Assembly: GCA_964454335.1 (NCBI GenBank)
Contig: CAYVVT010000001.1
Span: 558,001 to 622,000 of the forward strand
Source of the DNA: CAYVVT01 sp964454335
GTDB taxonomy: Bacteria > Fidelibacterota > UBA8477 > JABMPR01
Length of the DNA: 64,000 bases
Direction of reading: 5' to 3'
In this document: in pieces, positions 52,017 to 59,386 of the stretch
Layout: every line of letters begins with the position of its first letter
How positions within the stretch are numbered: the first letter of the stretch is position 1
Made by a program: the position numbers and the translations under genes
The notes under the pieces: generated by a model
Database searches by the model: none
Told to the model about the DNA's origin: nothing
The model's input: the letters and a program-made list of their open reading frames with translations, nothing else

Positions 52017-52041
52017 AAAAAAGCCCGGTGGAACCCGGGCT
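52017..52041 (-). terminator. Rho-independent terminator after the TonB-like lipoprotein gene
   Basis: On the minus strand, AGCCCGGG-type arms (52022-52028 with 52035-52041) form a 7-bp GC-rich stem followed by TTTTTT (the A-run at 52017-52022), 32 bases past the stop codon. Confidence 0.75.
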
Positions 52042-52072
52042 CTGGTAGATCTGCGTTGTGGACAGCCAGGTT

Positions 52073-52513
52073 CTATTCTTTCTTCTCCATCGTTCCCTGC
52101 ATGTCCTTTTCCTGGAGATGGAATTTGACTGGAATTGTGATCCACACTTCGACTGGTTCTCCATCGCGCATGGCGGGATTCCAGGGTATGCCTTCGATTG
52201 CTGTGACGGCCGCTTCATTGAGACCTCCTTCGGCAACGCCTTCCAGGATCGTGGATCCTCCGGCACGACCATCCGTTGAGATGATGGTCTGCACCATGAC
52301 GGTCCCTTCGATCCCCGCCTTCCGGGCCGGCTCAGGATACTCGAGCTTCCCGTAGAGGGCGGCATAGTCGCCCACCGGGGAGGGTGCCGTGTCGTATTCC
52401 ACAAATTTCGGCTGTCCGCCCTTGTCACTATGGGTGTCATCGATCCATTTACAGCCCACCATGACGATGAAGATGCTGACAATCACCAGCGCTCCCAGAT
52501 AATGTTTCCTCAT
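52073..52513 (-). CDS. Lipoprotein with TonB C-terminal domain
   Basis: The 146-residue protein starts at the ATG at 52513 after GGAAGAGG; the frame is open to 52540. The leader ends in a lipobox (IFIVMVGC). The rest is a TonB C-terminal fold: LEYPEPARKAGIEGTVMVQTIISTDGRAG, LNEAAVTAIEGIPWNPAMRDGEPVEVWITIPVKFHL. Ordinary TonB is anchored by an uncleaved helix with a proline-rich spacer; here the domain is lipid-linked with no spacer. It therefore probably does not energise receptors and may act as a structural envelope protein. Confidence 0.85.
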   Translation of the reverse strand: MRKHYLGALVIVSIFIVMVGCKWIDDTHSDKGGQPKFVEYDTAPSPVGDYAALYGKLEYPEPARKAGIEGTVMVQTIISTDGRAGGSTILEGVAEGGLNEAAVTAIEGIPWNPAMRDGEPVEVWITIPVKFHLQEKDMQGTMEKKE

Positions 52514-52744
52514 TTGCTCACCTCTTCCTTGAATGATCATTCACCTGTGTACGAGTTATATCTCTAGATACGCAGGAAACACTTCTCCTGTTTACATACC
52601 ACGCTGATAGATCTGGCTTGGATGGATGGGCTGATCGCTTCCTCTTGAGTTGTGCGCTCCCGGGTCCTGTCTAACTTTGATGCGAACGGCTGAGGTGGTA
52701 AACCTTCGCCCCATTCCCATTCTGTCAAGAGGAGCGCAACACGC

Positions 52745-53785
52745 ATGAGAGCAGCTGTCTATTCTGAGTTTGAGAAACCCCTGACCATCCAGAATGTCCC
52801 TGATCCGGAACCGGCTGTTACAGGCGCCGTCATCCGTGTTGAAGCTACCGGTCTGTGTCTGAGTGACTGGCATGGCTGGATGGGCAATGATCCGGATATC
52901 AGCCTGCCGCATGTGCCCGGTCACGAGTTCGCCGGCGTCATCGTTGCGCTGGGTAAAGAAGTCCGGGGCTGGAATATAGGTGACAGGGTCACGGTACCCT
53001 TTGTCTGCGGTTGCGGGACCTGTCCCCAATGTGAATCCGGGAACCATCAGGTCTGTGACCGGCAGTTCCAGCCCGGTTTCACCCATTGGGGTTCGTTTGC
53101 CGAGTACGTGGCCGTCGATCATGCCGACGTGAACCTGGTTGCCCTGCCTCCAGCAATCGATTTTGTCTCGGCAGCGAGTCTGGGCTGCCGTTTTGCCACA
53201 GCTTTCAGGGCTATGGTTTATCAGGGGCGTGTTTCAGCGGGACAAATGGTGGCTGTGCATGGCTGTGGTGGTATCGGGCTATCGGCCATCATGATCGCCA
53301 AAGCCCTGGGTGCCCGGGTGGTGGCCATCGATATCCAGGATGAGAAACTGGATTTTGCAAAAACGGTTGGTGCTGATGAAACCATCAATGCAAGTGAAGA
53401 CGGTGAGGTCGTTCATCAGGTGAGGGAATTCAGTGACGGTGGTGTGCATGTTTCCATCGATGCACTGGGTGATCCGGTGACCTGTTTCAACTCGATCGCA
53501 AATCTCCGGAAGCGCGGTCGACACATCCAGGTGGGAGTGATGCCCCTCGATCATCATCACCCCATGGTACCCATGGACCGGGTGATGACGCATGAACTGG
53601 AAATTGTCGGCAGCCATGGCATGCAGGCCCATCGCTACCCGGAACTGCTGGGGATGATCGAGGAAGGGAAGCTGGAGCCGCAAAAACTGGTGAGCGAGAC
53701 CATCAGCCTGGAGGACTCAATGTCAAGGCTGGTGAATATGGATAATTTCAACGGGACGGGTGTTACGGTGATCGATTCTTTCTGA
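52745..53785 (+). CDS. Zinc-dependent medium-chain alcohol dehydrogenase
   Basis: The 346-residue MDR protein has catalytic zinc ligands in GLCLSDWHG and the GHEFAGVI block, the structural zinc motif CGCGTCPQCESGNHQVC, and a Rossmann loop HGCGGIGLSAIMIA ending in IDIQDEK, where Asp favours NAD. The closest types are zinc alcohol/polyol dehydrogenases such as threonine- or sorbitol-dehydrogenase relatives. The substrate is not clear. It is transcribed alone, divergent from the TonB-like gene and convergent with the pectate-lyase-like gene. Confidence 0.9.
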   Translation: MRAAVYSEFEKPLTIQNVPDPEPAVTGAVIRVEATGLCLSDWHGWMGNDPDISLPHVPGHEFAGVIVALGKEVRGWNIGDRVTVPFVCGCGTCPQCESGNHQVCDRQFQPGFTHWGSFAEYVAVDHADVNLVALPPAIDFVSAASLGCRFATAFRAMVYQGRVSAGQMVAVHGCGGIGLSAIMIAKALGARVVAIDIQDEKLDFAKTVGADETINASEDGEVVHQVREFSDGGVHVSIDALGDPVTCFNSIANLRKRGRHIQVGVMPLDHHHPMVPMDRVMTHELEIVGSHGMQAHRYPELLGMIEEGKLEPQKLVSETISLEDSMSRLVNMDNFNGTGVTVIDSF

Positions 53786-53844
53786 CGATTTGATCCGGGA
53801 CTACTTCACCATCTGCGCGTTACAACAGCAGCCGAGGATGCCTG

Positions 53845-54933
53845 TTACTCGATCACTGCATTCCTGAGATACGCATTGATCCCCAGCTTGACCGTTTCCG
53901 GAACGCGTACTGCTTCAGTTGCAATATCGTGGTTGAGAAACCAGTTATGATGTATCTCGCACCTTTTCTCCGGAACACCTCGGATAGCTATCGGTCTTTT
54001 ACGTGCTCGAAAGGTGTTATTGTAGATCTCAATGGAAGTCCCCGCAATGTCGGTACCGTCCTTCCGATCCCTGCCGCCATGCATGTCAAAGCAATGACTG
54101 AGCGATTCCCCCTGTTCGATGTTGTGACGTGCCACATAACTGCAACCAGACTTACCAGTTCCCGCGATGGAATGGCGATTCCAATTGAATGCGTTGTATT
54201 CGATCACGGACGAGGATCTGTCGTGACAGATGCCATATCCCAATCCATTGTACTGGCAGTGATGGATGAAGTTGTGATGGATCTGGTGATCAACACCGGC
54301 AAAAAGGTAGATGGCCGCATGCCCGAAAGCCGATAATTCGCAGTTGTCGACCTCAAGGCCGGAGTACAGGGTGGTTATACCCTTGGATATGGGGAACTTA
54401 TAGTAGTAATCGTGACCACCACCGTTCTCGCCAAACGACAGGCGATGATGGTCGAGATAGCGCTTGGGATTCGGTCCCTGCAGGCGCAATCCGGTGACGC
54501 GGACATTTGGTCCCATAGCCCGGATCATGACGGGGGTGTCCAGAGCGTCACTGGTGAGTAAAGCACCCGGAGAACCGTATCTCCCCCGGTCACTCGCCAA
54601 GGTGACACCTGCAGGTATCTCGATAATGAGTTTCTCGATAAAGACTCGGGCCGTGAGATCGATCTCAACGTCTCCAGGAATGAAAACGACCTCACCTGCT
54701 TTGGCCATTGACAGTGCCTGAAGCAGGGAATCCAGAACCTCAACGGTGTAATCACCTGTGGTGATGATGTTCGCATAACCGCTTCCACCACCAATGGGTC
54801 CACGCTCGTCAGGTTTTGCTCCGAATATGGAATTCCCGATCTCCACCCAGGTCTGGTCCATTTCCGCAAAACAAGGAATTGGTGCACAGAGAAGGATCAG
54901 ACCTGCAATGAAAGTATTCATCGGGTGCTTCAA
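53845..54933 (-). CDS. Secreted pectate-lyase-like right-handed beta-helix protein
   Basis: The 362-residue protein has a signal peptide (to about CFAE, residue 24). GGSGYANIITTGDYTV and LLQALSMAKAGEVVFIPGDVEIDL match the entry strand of pectate-lyase-like proteins. Helix turns follow with His/Asn ladders: NCELSAFGHAAIYLF, HHNFIHHCQYNGLGYGICHD and IEIYNNTFRARKRPI. There are no POMP repeats and no sorting domain. A polyuronate or glycan lyase role is suggested by fold and by coupling to a DapA-type lyase gene, whose stop it overlaps by four bases; no catalytic Lys/Arg set can be fixed by eye. Confidence 0.75.
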   Translation of the reverse strand: MKHPMNTFIAGLILLCAPIPCFAEMDQTWVEIGNSIFGAKPDERGPIGGGSGYANIITTGDYTVEVLDSLLQALSMAKAGEVVFIPGDVEIDLTARVFIEKLIIEIPAGVTLASDRGRYGSPGALLTSDALDTPVMIRAMGPNVRVTGLRLQGPNPKRYLDHHRLSFGENGGGHDYYYKFPISKGITTLYSGLEVDNCELSAFGHAAIYLFAGVDHQIHHNFIHHCQYNGLGYGICHDRSSSVIEYNAFNWNRHSIAGTGKSGCSYVARHNIEQGESLSHCFDMHGGRDRKDGTDIAGTSIEIYNNTFRARKRPIAIRGVPEKRCEIHHNWFLNHDIATEAVRVPETVKLGINAYLRNAVIE

Positions 54934-55892
54934 GTGACTTTCCCCTTCTGTATCTTCAGCTCGCCTGTTTCAGGAGTGAGTTGAACGAACTTAGTGAGAG
55001 ACAGTGATAAGCTGCGCTGTTCAGATTCCGACAAGCCAACCAGAGGTGGACGAATATTCAACCAGCCGTCGTCACCGGTCTGGTTCCACAGGAATCCCTT
55101 CAATGCGGCGACCAGTGGATATTGCTCGAACGCCTCGCGGATATTCAGAATGTCCCTCTGTCGTTGTTCAACGTCCTCGATCCCACGATACCAGGCATCG
55201 AATGCGTTGCGGATAGCGGCGGCATTGGCGTTTGCAGTTGCACTGATACAACCTGCACCACCTGATCGCAGGGCCGACAGCAGGTATCTCTCTGAGCCGG
55301 GGAAAATGGCCATTCCCGGGAAATGTTGAAGCAGAGCCTCAGTAGGTGCCCAATCACCGGAACTGTCCTTGACTCCTGCGATGATCTCACCAAAGGACTG
55401 ACGCAGGCCTTGTATCAACTTCACAGGTATGGGGACGCCAGAGAGAAAAGGGAAGTGGTACAGGAACAATCTGAGCCGGGATTCACCCGACCTCTCGATG
55501 ATCTGCGCGTAGTATTGGTAAACGCCTTCCTCACGGACATTCTTATAAAAGAAAGGGGGCATCAGTAAAATATTGAAGCAATGCATATCCACGGCGTGTT
55601 CAATGAGCTGCAGGGTGTCGGACAGAGAACTGCAGCTGGCGCCTACCATGATCCGTTCTCCAGGCACCTCCCGTTCAAGGACGCCCTGCAAGCCCCTGCA
55701 GCGTTCTTTGACAGAAAACGAAACAGCCTCACCGGTGGTGCCGAATAACACCACACCATGGCATCCAGAATTCAATAATGTGTGAACATGTTGACCCAAA
55801 ACAGAGTGGTTGATGGACAGATCAGGAAAAAGGGGTGTTACTGTAGGACACCAGATTCCCCATGCAGGTAGTTGTTTGATCAACTGATCCAT
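54930..55892 (-). CDS. DapA/N-acetylneuraminate-lyase family aldolase
   Basis: The 320-residue class I aldolase barrel has GIWCPTVTPLF, the pyruvate-carboxylate-binding FGTTGEAVSF, catalytic Tyr in LFLYHFPF and Schiff-base Lys in IAGVKDSSGDW. Family members include dihydrodipicolinate synthase, sialate lyase, and 2-keto-3-deoxy sugar-acid aldolases. Coupling to a secreted pectate-lyase-like gene favours a sugar-acid role over lysine synthesis. The ATG at 55892 is preferred to an in-frame TTG at 55901. Confidence 0.85.
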   Translation of the reverse strand: MDQLIKQLPAWGIWCPTVTPLFPDLSINHSVLGQHVHTLLNSGCHGVVLFGTTGEAVSFSVKERCRGLQGVLEREVPGERIMVGASCSSLSDTLQLIEHAVDMHCFNILLMPPFFYKNVREEGVYQYYAQIIERSGESRLRLFLYHFPFLSGVPIPVKLIQGLRQSFGEIIAGVKDSSGDWAPTEALLQHFPGMAIFPGSERYLLSALRSGGAGCISATANANAAAIRNAFDAWYRGIEDVEQRQRDILNIREAFEQYPLVAALKGFLWNQTGDDGWLNIRPPLVGLSESEQRSLSLSLTKFVQLTPETGELKIQKGKVT

Positions 55893-56103
55893 GTATAGCA
55901 ATACACCTTATCTGTTGGAGGGCACGCTGCCGAAATTTAGAGCACAGCTTCGTATTTGTGATCCAAATATTCCATAAAATGGTGCTTGTTAAGGATATTC
56001 CACAATTCTGCTGTTTCCCCGAGAATTATCAGAATGTGGATGTTCTCCGAACAGATGAACATTTCTGCAATCCGGTGAAACCCAGTCTCTTAAAGGATTC
56101 CCA

Positions 56104-56132
56104 TTGTAAAACGAAACCGGCGATGATATTAT
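56104..56132 (+). promoter_or_regulatory. Candidate sigma-70 promoter upstream of tRNA-Arg
   Basis: TTGTAA (56104-56109) and TATTAT (56127-56132) are exactly 17 bases apart. The tRNA starts about 145 bases beyond the predicted start site, which is long but possible for a processed precursor. Confidence 0.4.
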
Positions 56133-56237
56133 CAGCGGCTTTTAGGCTATGCAGTTACTCTGGCCAGTCTACGCCCTACCAGGTCGTGATATGTCGGGCA
56201 GGCAGCTGGTTAGAGGTTTGGAATAGCTTCGGCCCGT

Positions 56238-56255
56238 CTTCGCCCTTTGGGCTTC
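56238..56255 (-). repeat. REP-like mini-hairpin, GAAGCCCAAAGGGCGAAG
   Basis: Stem GCCC/GGGC with loop AAA, flanked by GAA and GAAG. Compared with the core at 44254, the stem pair A-T has become C-G, a compensatory change. Confidence 0.5.
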
Positions 56256-56282
56256 GCCGTGGCCTGTCGCAAAGCAAGCTTT

Positions 56283-56356
56283 GCTCCGGTAGCTCAGCTG
56301 GATAGAGCAACAGATTTCTAATCTGTAGGTCACAGGTTCGAGTCCTGTCCGGAGTG
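56283..56356 (+). tRNA. tRNA-Arg (anticodon UCU)
   Basis: The full cloverleaf can be drawn: acceptor GCTCCGG with CCGGAGT (one G-T pair), D arm GCTCAGCTGGATAGAGC, anticodon stem ACAGA/TCTGT around TTTCTAA with anticodon TCT at positions 34-36, a five-base variable loop AGGTC, and T arm ACAGG-TTCGAGT-CCTGT. The discriminator is G. No CCA is encoded (CGAC follows), so CCA is added by nucleotidyltransferase. It would read AGA and AGG codons. Confidence 0.95.
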
Positions 56357-56358
56357 CG

Positions 56359-56385
56359 ACGCAAAGGTTCGCTGGACCTTTGCGT
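56359..56385 (+). terminator. Hairpin directly after tRNA-Arg
   Basis: A perfect 10-bp stem ACGCAAAGGT/ACCTTTGCGT with a seven-base loop begins two bases past the tRNA. There is no long T-tract, so it may serve 3' processing or be part of a termination zone. Confidence 0.55.
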
Positions 56386-56388
56386 TAA

Positions 56389-56418
56389 GCAGAAGCACCT
56401 CTGAGGAGGTGCTTCTGC
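56389..56418 (+). terminator. Second, stronger hairpin after tRNA-Arg
   Basis: A perfect 13-bp stem GCAGAAGCACCTC/GAGGTGCTTCTGC with loop TGAG lies three bases after the first hairpin. A T-tract is lacking. Confidence 0.55.
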
Positions 56419-56540
56419 CATTACTGAATGCTTAGTTGTGAGATCAGAGGGGTTTCTTCACAGGTTCGGAACGGAGTTCCGCTAGTGGCGGGACGAAGTA
56501 AGGAGAGAGCGAAGCCAGACCCAATCCTGCTTGCCAGACC

Positions 56541-56560
56541 GTAGCTCTATCAGAGCGAAG
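56541..56560. repeat. REP-like mini-hairpin, GTAGCTCTATCAGAGCGAAG
   Basis: Stem GCTCT/AGAGC with loop ATC, flanked by GTA and GAAG, the same design as the cores at 44254 and 56238. Confidence 0.45.
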
Positions 56561-56580
56561 GCTGATCAGGAGTGCTATTG

Positions 56581-56606
56581 AGAATGCCCTCACACGAGGG
56601 CATTCT
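56581..56606. terminator. Strong hairpin in the tRNA-Arg intergenic region
   Basis: A perfect 10-bp stem AGAATGCCCT/AGGGCATTCT has loop CACACG and is followed by CTCCTGCTTT. It could terminate the tRNA transcript or an unseen small RNA. Confidence 0.5.
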
Positions 56607-56968
56607 CTCCTGCTTTGATCTCAGGGACAAATCTTCTGAGATTCACTTTCTCCTGACCAAGGCATAAACATCATTCATAAGAATATTACTGATGACGGGG
56701 AGTTTGCTTACTGGATCAATGAGCTTTGACAGTTGCTTCGTTATGGAATGGGAAAACAGATAATAATTCCCACCCCTTAGTAATCCCACCGGGTATAACA
56801 TCTCACAGCTCATTCCGCATGCTTGATATAGCTTAGTCTGCCCTGAAGATATTCTGCGTATCCTCCAATTGCCTCAAGCACGATCGTCAGCTTCCCTTAA
56901 TGAAGTTGAACCGGTATTTATCATGCGGTAACCTTTCCGGACGATGGGAGTTCTTCTCTCGAAAGGTC

Positions 56969-59095
56969 TTAATCTCTACCATTTTCCAATTCCATCATCA
57001 GATCCCCGGCTTTCTGGATTTCACCCATATCCCTGTACACTTGAATAAGTACCCGATAAGTATCCTCCTGTTCAGGGTCCAGATCGATGGACCTATGCAG
57101 AAAGTGAATGGCGTCCTCAATCAAGCCGGCCCGTGAATAACAATAACCGAGGGCGTAATTGAATCTTGCTGAATTCGGTCTATATCCCACAAGCGTGTGG
57201 TATCTCTTTATGGCCTCCTCGAAGTTGTCGAGATATATAAAGCAATCACCGAGCAATTGTTTGGTAGCCACATCGTTGGGATACATCAATTCATATGGTC
57301 CCAGGAATTCAATGGCCCGGGAAAATTCTCCTCTTTGATAATGCGCCAGACCAAGGTGGAACCAGAGTCCGACATTATTCGGATCATAGGTGTAAGCAGC
57401 CGCCAGGGAGGTCATGGCAGAATCAGGCCCCAGGCGTGTCAACTGCTGTATGGCTTCGTAATCCAGTTTATTCTCTCTTTTGATGACACATGAAATGGGG
57501 ACGCCATCCACCTCGATCACTTTTATGGTTCCTGTGGGAGGATAATGGTTCTGCAGAAAGAGCGGTGGAACCATCACCGTAGACATGATGGCGTAATCCC
57601 AATCGGTGGCAGCCATTCCTTTGAAGCCACCTCCAATAACAGTGATGTCCGTCCTGTGGCGCGCCAATTCCTTCACCGGCTTGAGATTGTTCGTGTACAC
57701 CACCTGCTTGTCCTGGATCTCAACATTTTGTTCGAGCCATTCCCAGGCCTGACGACTCGCCAGTTGATAATAGTCATCTTCATACCTGAGATAGGCGCCC
57801 TTCAAGCCACCGACAACCTCATTGTAATAAGTGACCTGGTAAGGATTGTTCTTCATGATCCAGTAAGCCGGGTGCAGCAGCAGGCCAACGATCACGATCG
57901 TTGCGATGGTCTTTCTGTAATGAATGATCTCGTTCAGGGTCATGGCGGCGAGTGATATCATTGCAGGATATATGAACAGATGATGACGCCAGCCGTTATA
58001 CAGAGTTACGTCATTCGACATGGTGTACAGTAATGGAAATGCAATTGTGAACGCGATGATCAGCAGGTGACTTTTTCTCATCGTGGTCCGCAAGAGCAAG
58101 GGCGAAAGAAGCAATCCGATCAGCACGATGATGGGAACAGTGATCAGGATGTATTTAATGGTATAGAACCAGGGTACGCTGTAGGAATTGATCAGCGAAC
58201 CTCCGAAAATGATGGGCATCCTCAAAGGTACTTTGTTGATGAAGTCTATCGTTTCCAACAGATTGGATACGGGGCCCGATAGACCAAAGGGCCAGAAAAT
58301 GATACCTGCCAGATAACCAAAGATCGATATCAGGGCCACATGGTAGAAGGGTTTCAGTCTGTGGAGATCTATCTGCCAGACCGGGCGTTGGTTCATCCAG
58401 TTGTCAGCTGCAGTTTTAGCGGAGAGGAATAACACCATATAGGGGATGAACAGTAATCCCCCGATCCTGCTATTGATCGCCAGCCCCATTGACAGGATCA
58501 GTCCAATACTTGATCTCAATCTGAAATGTGGGTATTCATCAAACAGCCGGATCATGTAATAGGTGGCAATGACGCTGGCGGCTGCAAAAGGGACGTCCTT
58601 GGTGTTGAATATCGCGTGGCCAAAAAATCGAGGGGACAGGAACATCAGCCACATGGCCAGAAGCGCTGCACGTTCGCTCCCGCTTACACGTCTGGTGAGG
58701 AGTCCGGTGAAGAATATGGCCAGGATTGCCAGGCAGGCATTCAGGATGTGCCTGACCATGAATTCATCCTGAGGTTTGATGATCTTATTGATCCAGGCTG
58801 CAGACAGGTCAAAGGCTGCGCCGTAGAATTTCACTAAGGAGATGAGTTCACCCTGAACATTCACATTCAGATAGCTTGTGTCCTTTCCCAGGGTTGAATA
58901 GAACTTCAGGACCGCCTCGCCAGATTCACTCACATCGATCTCATCCCCGGTAAAACCAGCATCAAGACTTGATATGATAAGAATGACCAGCATGATCAGG
59001 AGACTGGCAATATTCAGTGTCCTGTACTGTGTGGGACGCCACATGAGTATGCGCTCACGAAGATGCAAAGTACTGTTTCGCAGGAATAAGGTCAC
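56969..59095 (-). CDS. GT-C-fold glycosyltransferase with C-terminal TPR domain
   Basis: The 708-residue protein has about ten transmembrane helices (residues 28-425). The first periplasmic loop holds FTGDEIDVSESGEAVLKFY with the Asp-Glu pair used as catalytic base in ArnT/PMT-type GT-C enzymes, and FNTKDVPFAAA is the second loop motif. A soluble region (430-540) and four to five TPRs follow (NVGLWFHLGLAHYQRGEFSR, SARFNYALGYCYSRAGLIED). It would use a polyprenyl-phosphate sugar at the periplasmic face. The GTG at 59095 is used; an ATG at 59044 is possible. Confidence 0.82.
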   Translation of the reverse strand: MTLFLRNSTLHLRERILMWRPTQYRTLNIASLLIMLVILIISSLDAGFTGDEIDVSESGEAVLKFYSTLGKDTSYLNVNVQGELISLVKFYGAAFDLSAAWINKIIKPQDEFMVRHILNACLAILAIFFTGLLTRRVSGSERAALLAMWLMFLSPRFFGHAIFNTKDVPFAAASVIATYYMIRLFDEYPHFRLRSSIGLILSMGLAINSRIGGLLFIPYMVLFLSAKTAADNWMNQRPVWQIDLHRLKPFYHVALISIFGYLAGIIFWPFGLSGPVSNLLETIDFINKVPLRMPIIFGGSLINSYSVPWFYTIKYILITVPIIVLIGLLLSPLLLRTTMRKSHLLIIAFTIAFPLLYTMSNDVTLYNGWRHHLFIYPAMISLAAMTLNEIIHYRKTIATIVIVGLLLHPAYWIMKNNPYQVTYYNEVVGGLKGAYLRYEDDYYQLASRQAWEWLEQNVEIQDKQVVYTNNLKPVKELARHRTDITVIGGGFKGMAATDWDYAIMSTVMVPPLFLQNHYPPTGTIKVIEVDGVPISCVIKRENKLDYEAIQQLTRLGPDSAMTSLAAAYTYDPNNVGLWFHLGLAHYQRGEFSRAIEFLGPYELMYPNDVATKQLLGDCFIYLDNFEEAIKRYHTLVGYRPNSARFNYALGYCYSRAGLIEDAIHFLHRSIDLDPEQEDTYRVLIQVYRDMGEIQKAGDLMMELENGRD

Positions 59096-59386
59096 GTAGC
59101 CCCTGAGTGAGTTCTTTAACTAAAGATCAGGATCAATGACTACATATACAATGCGCATGGTTGATCCTGTGGGAATAAAAACACCTGGAGCATGCAATCA
59201 AAATCGACTTACCACCGTCCGTTGATGGACGTGTGGTCATGGCATACTGCGACGAACTGTGCAGTCTGCAGATTGCATCACAGCTTGATACCGGGCTCAC
59301 ACTCATTACCTTTTCATTGAATTTCCTGAAATAGCCCGATCAAACCCGAGTAGCATTTGCTCAACAAGTCTGTAGAAGGGAACACG
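59096..59386. other. Divergent intergenic region with dyad symmetries upstream of the mttB-like gene
   Basis: GGATCAA near 59129 and TTGATCC near 59161 are inverted copies. ACCACCGTCC (59211-59220) pairs with GGACGTGTGGT (59227-59237), giving a 10-bp stem with one bulge. These are plausible operators or a leader hairpin for the methyltransferase operon. I do not see the conserved B12 box of a cobalamin riboswitch. Confidence 0.4.

Larger units (their letters stand above)
55893..56968. other. 1.1-kb gene-poor stretch around tRNA-Arg
   Basis: Apart from the tRNA, I find no protein-coding frame with family features or ribosome site. The stretch contains a candidate promoter (56104), three hairpins (56359-56418 and 56581) and REP-like cores (56238 and 56541). 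The part 56610-56960 is AT-richer and I see nothing definite in it. Confidence 0.6.

Noticed and set aside
16858..56600. Genomic island or prophage
   Set aside because: No integrase, transposase, phage gene, flanking direct repeat or clear base-composition shift is seen; the tRNA is not followed by mobility genes.
59096..59386. Cobalamin riboswitch upstream of the corrinoid operon
   Set aside because: No B12 box or multi-stem architecture is visible; only small dyads are present.
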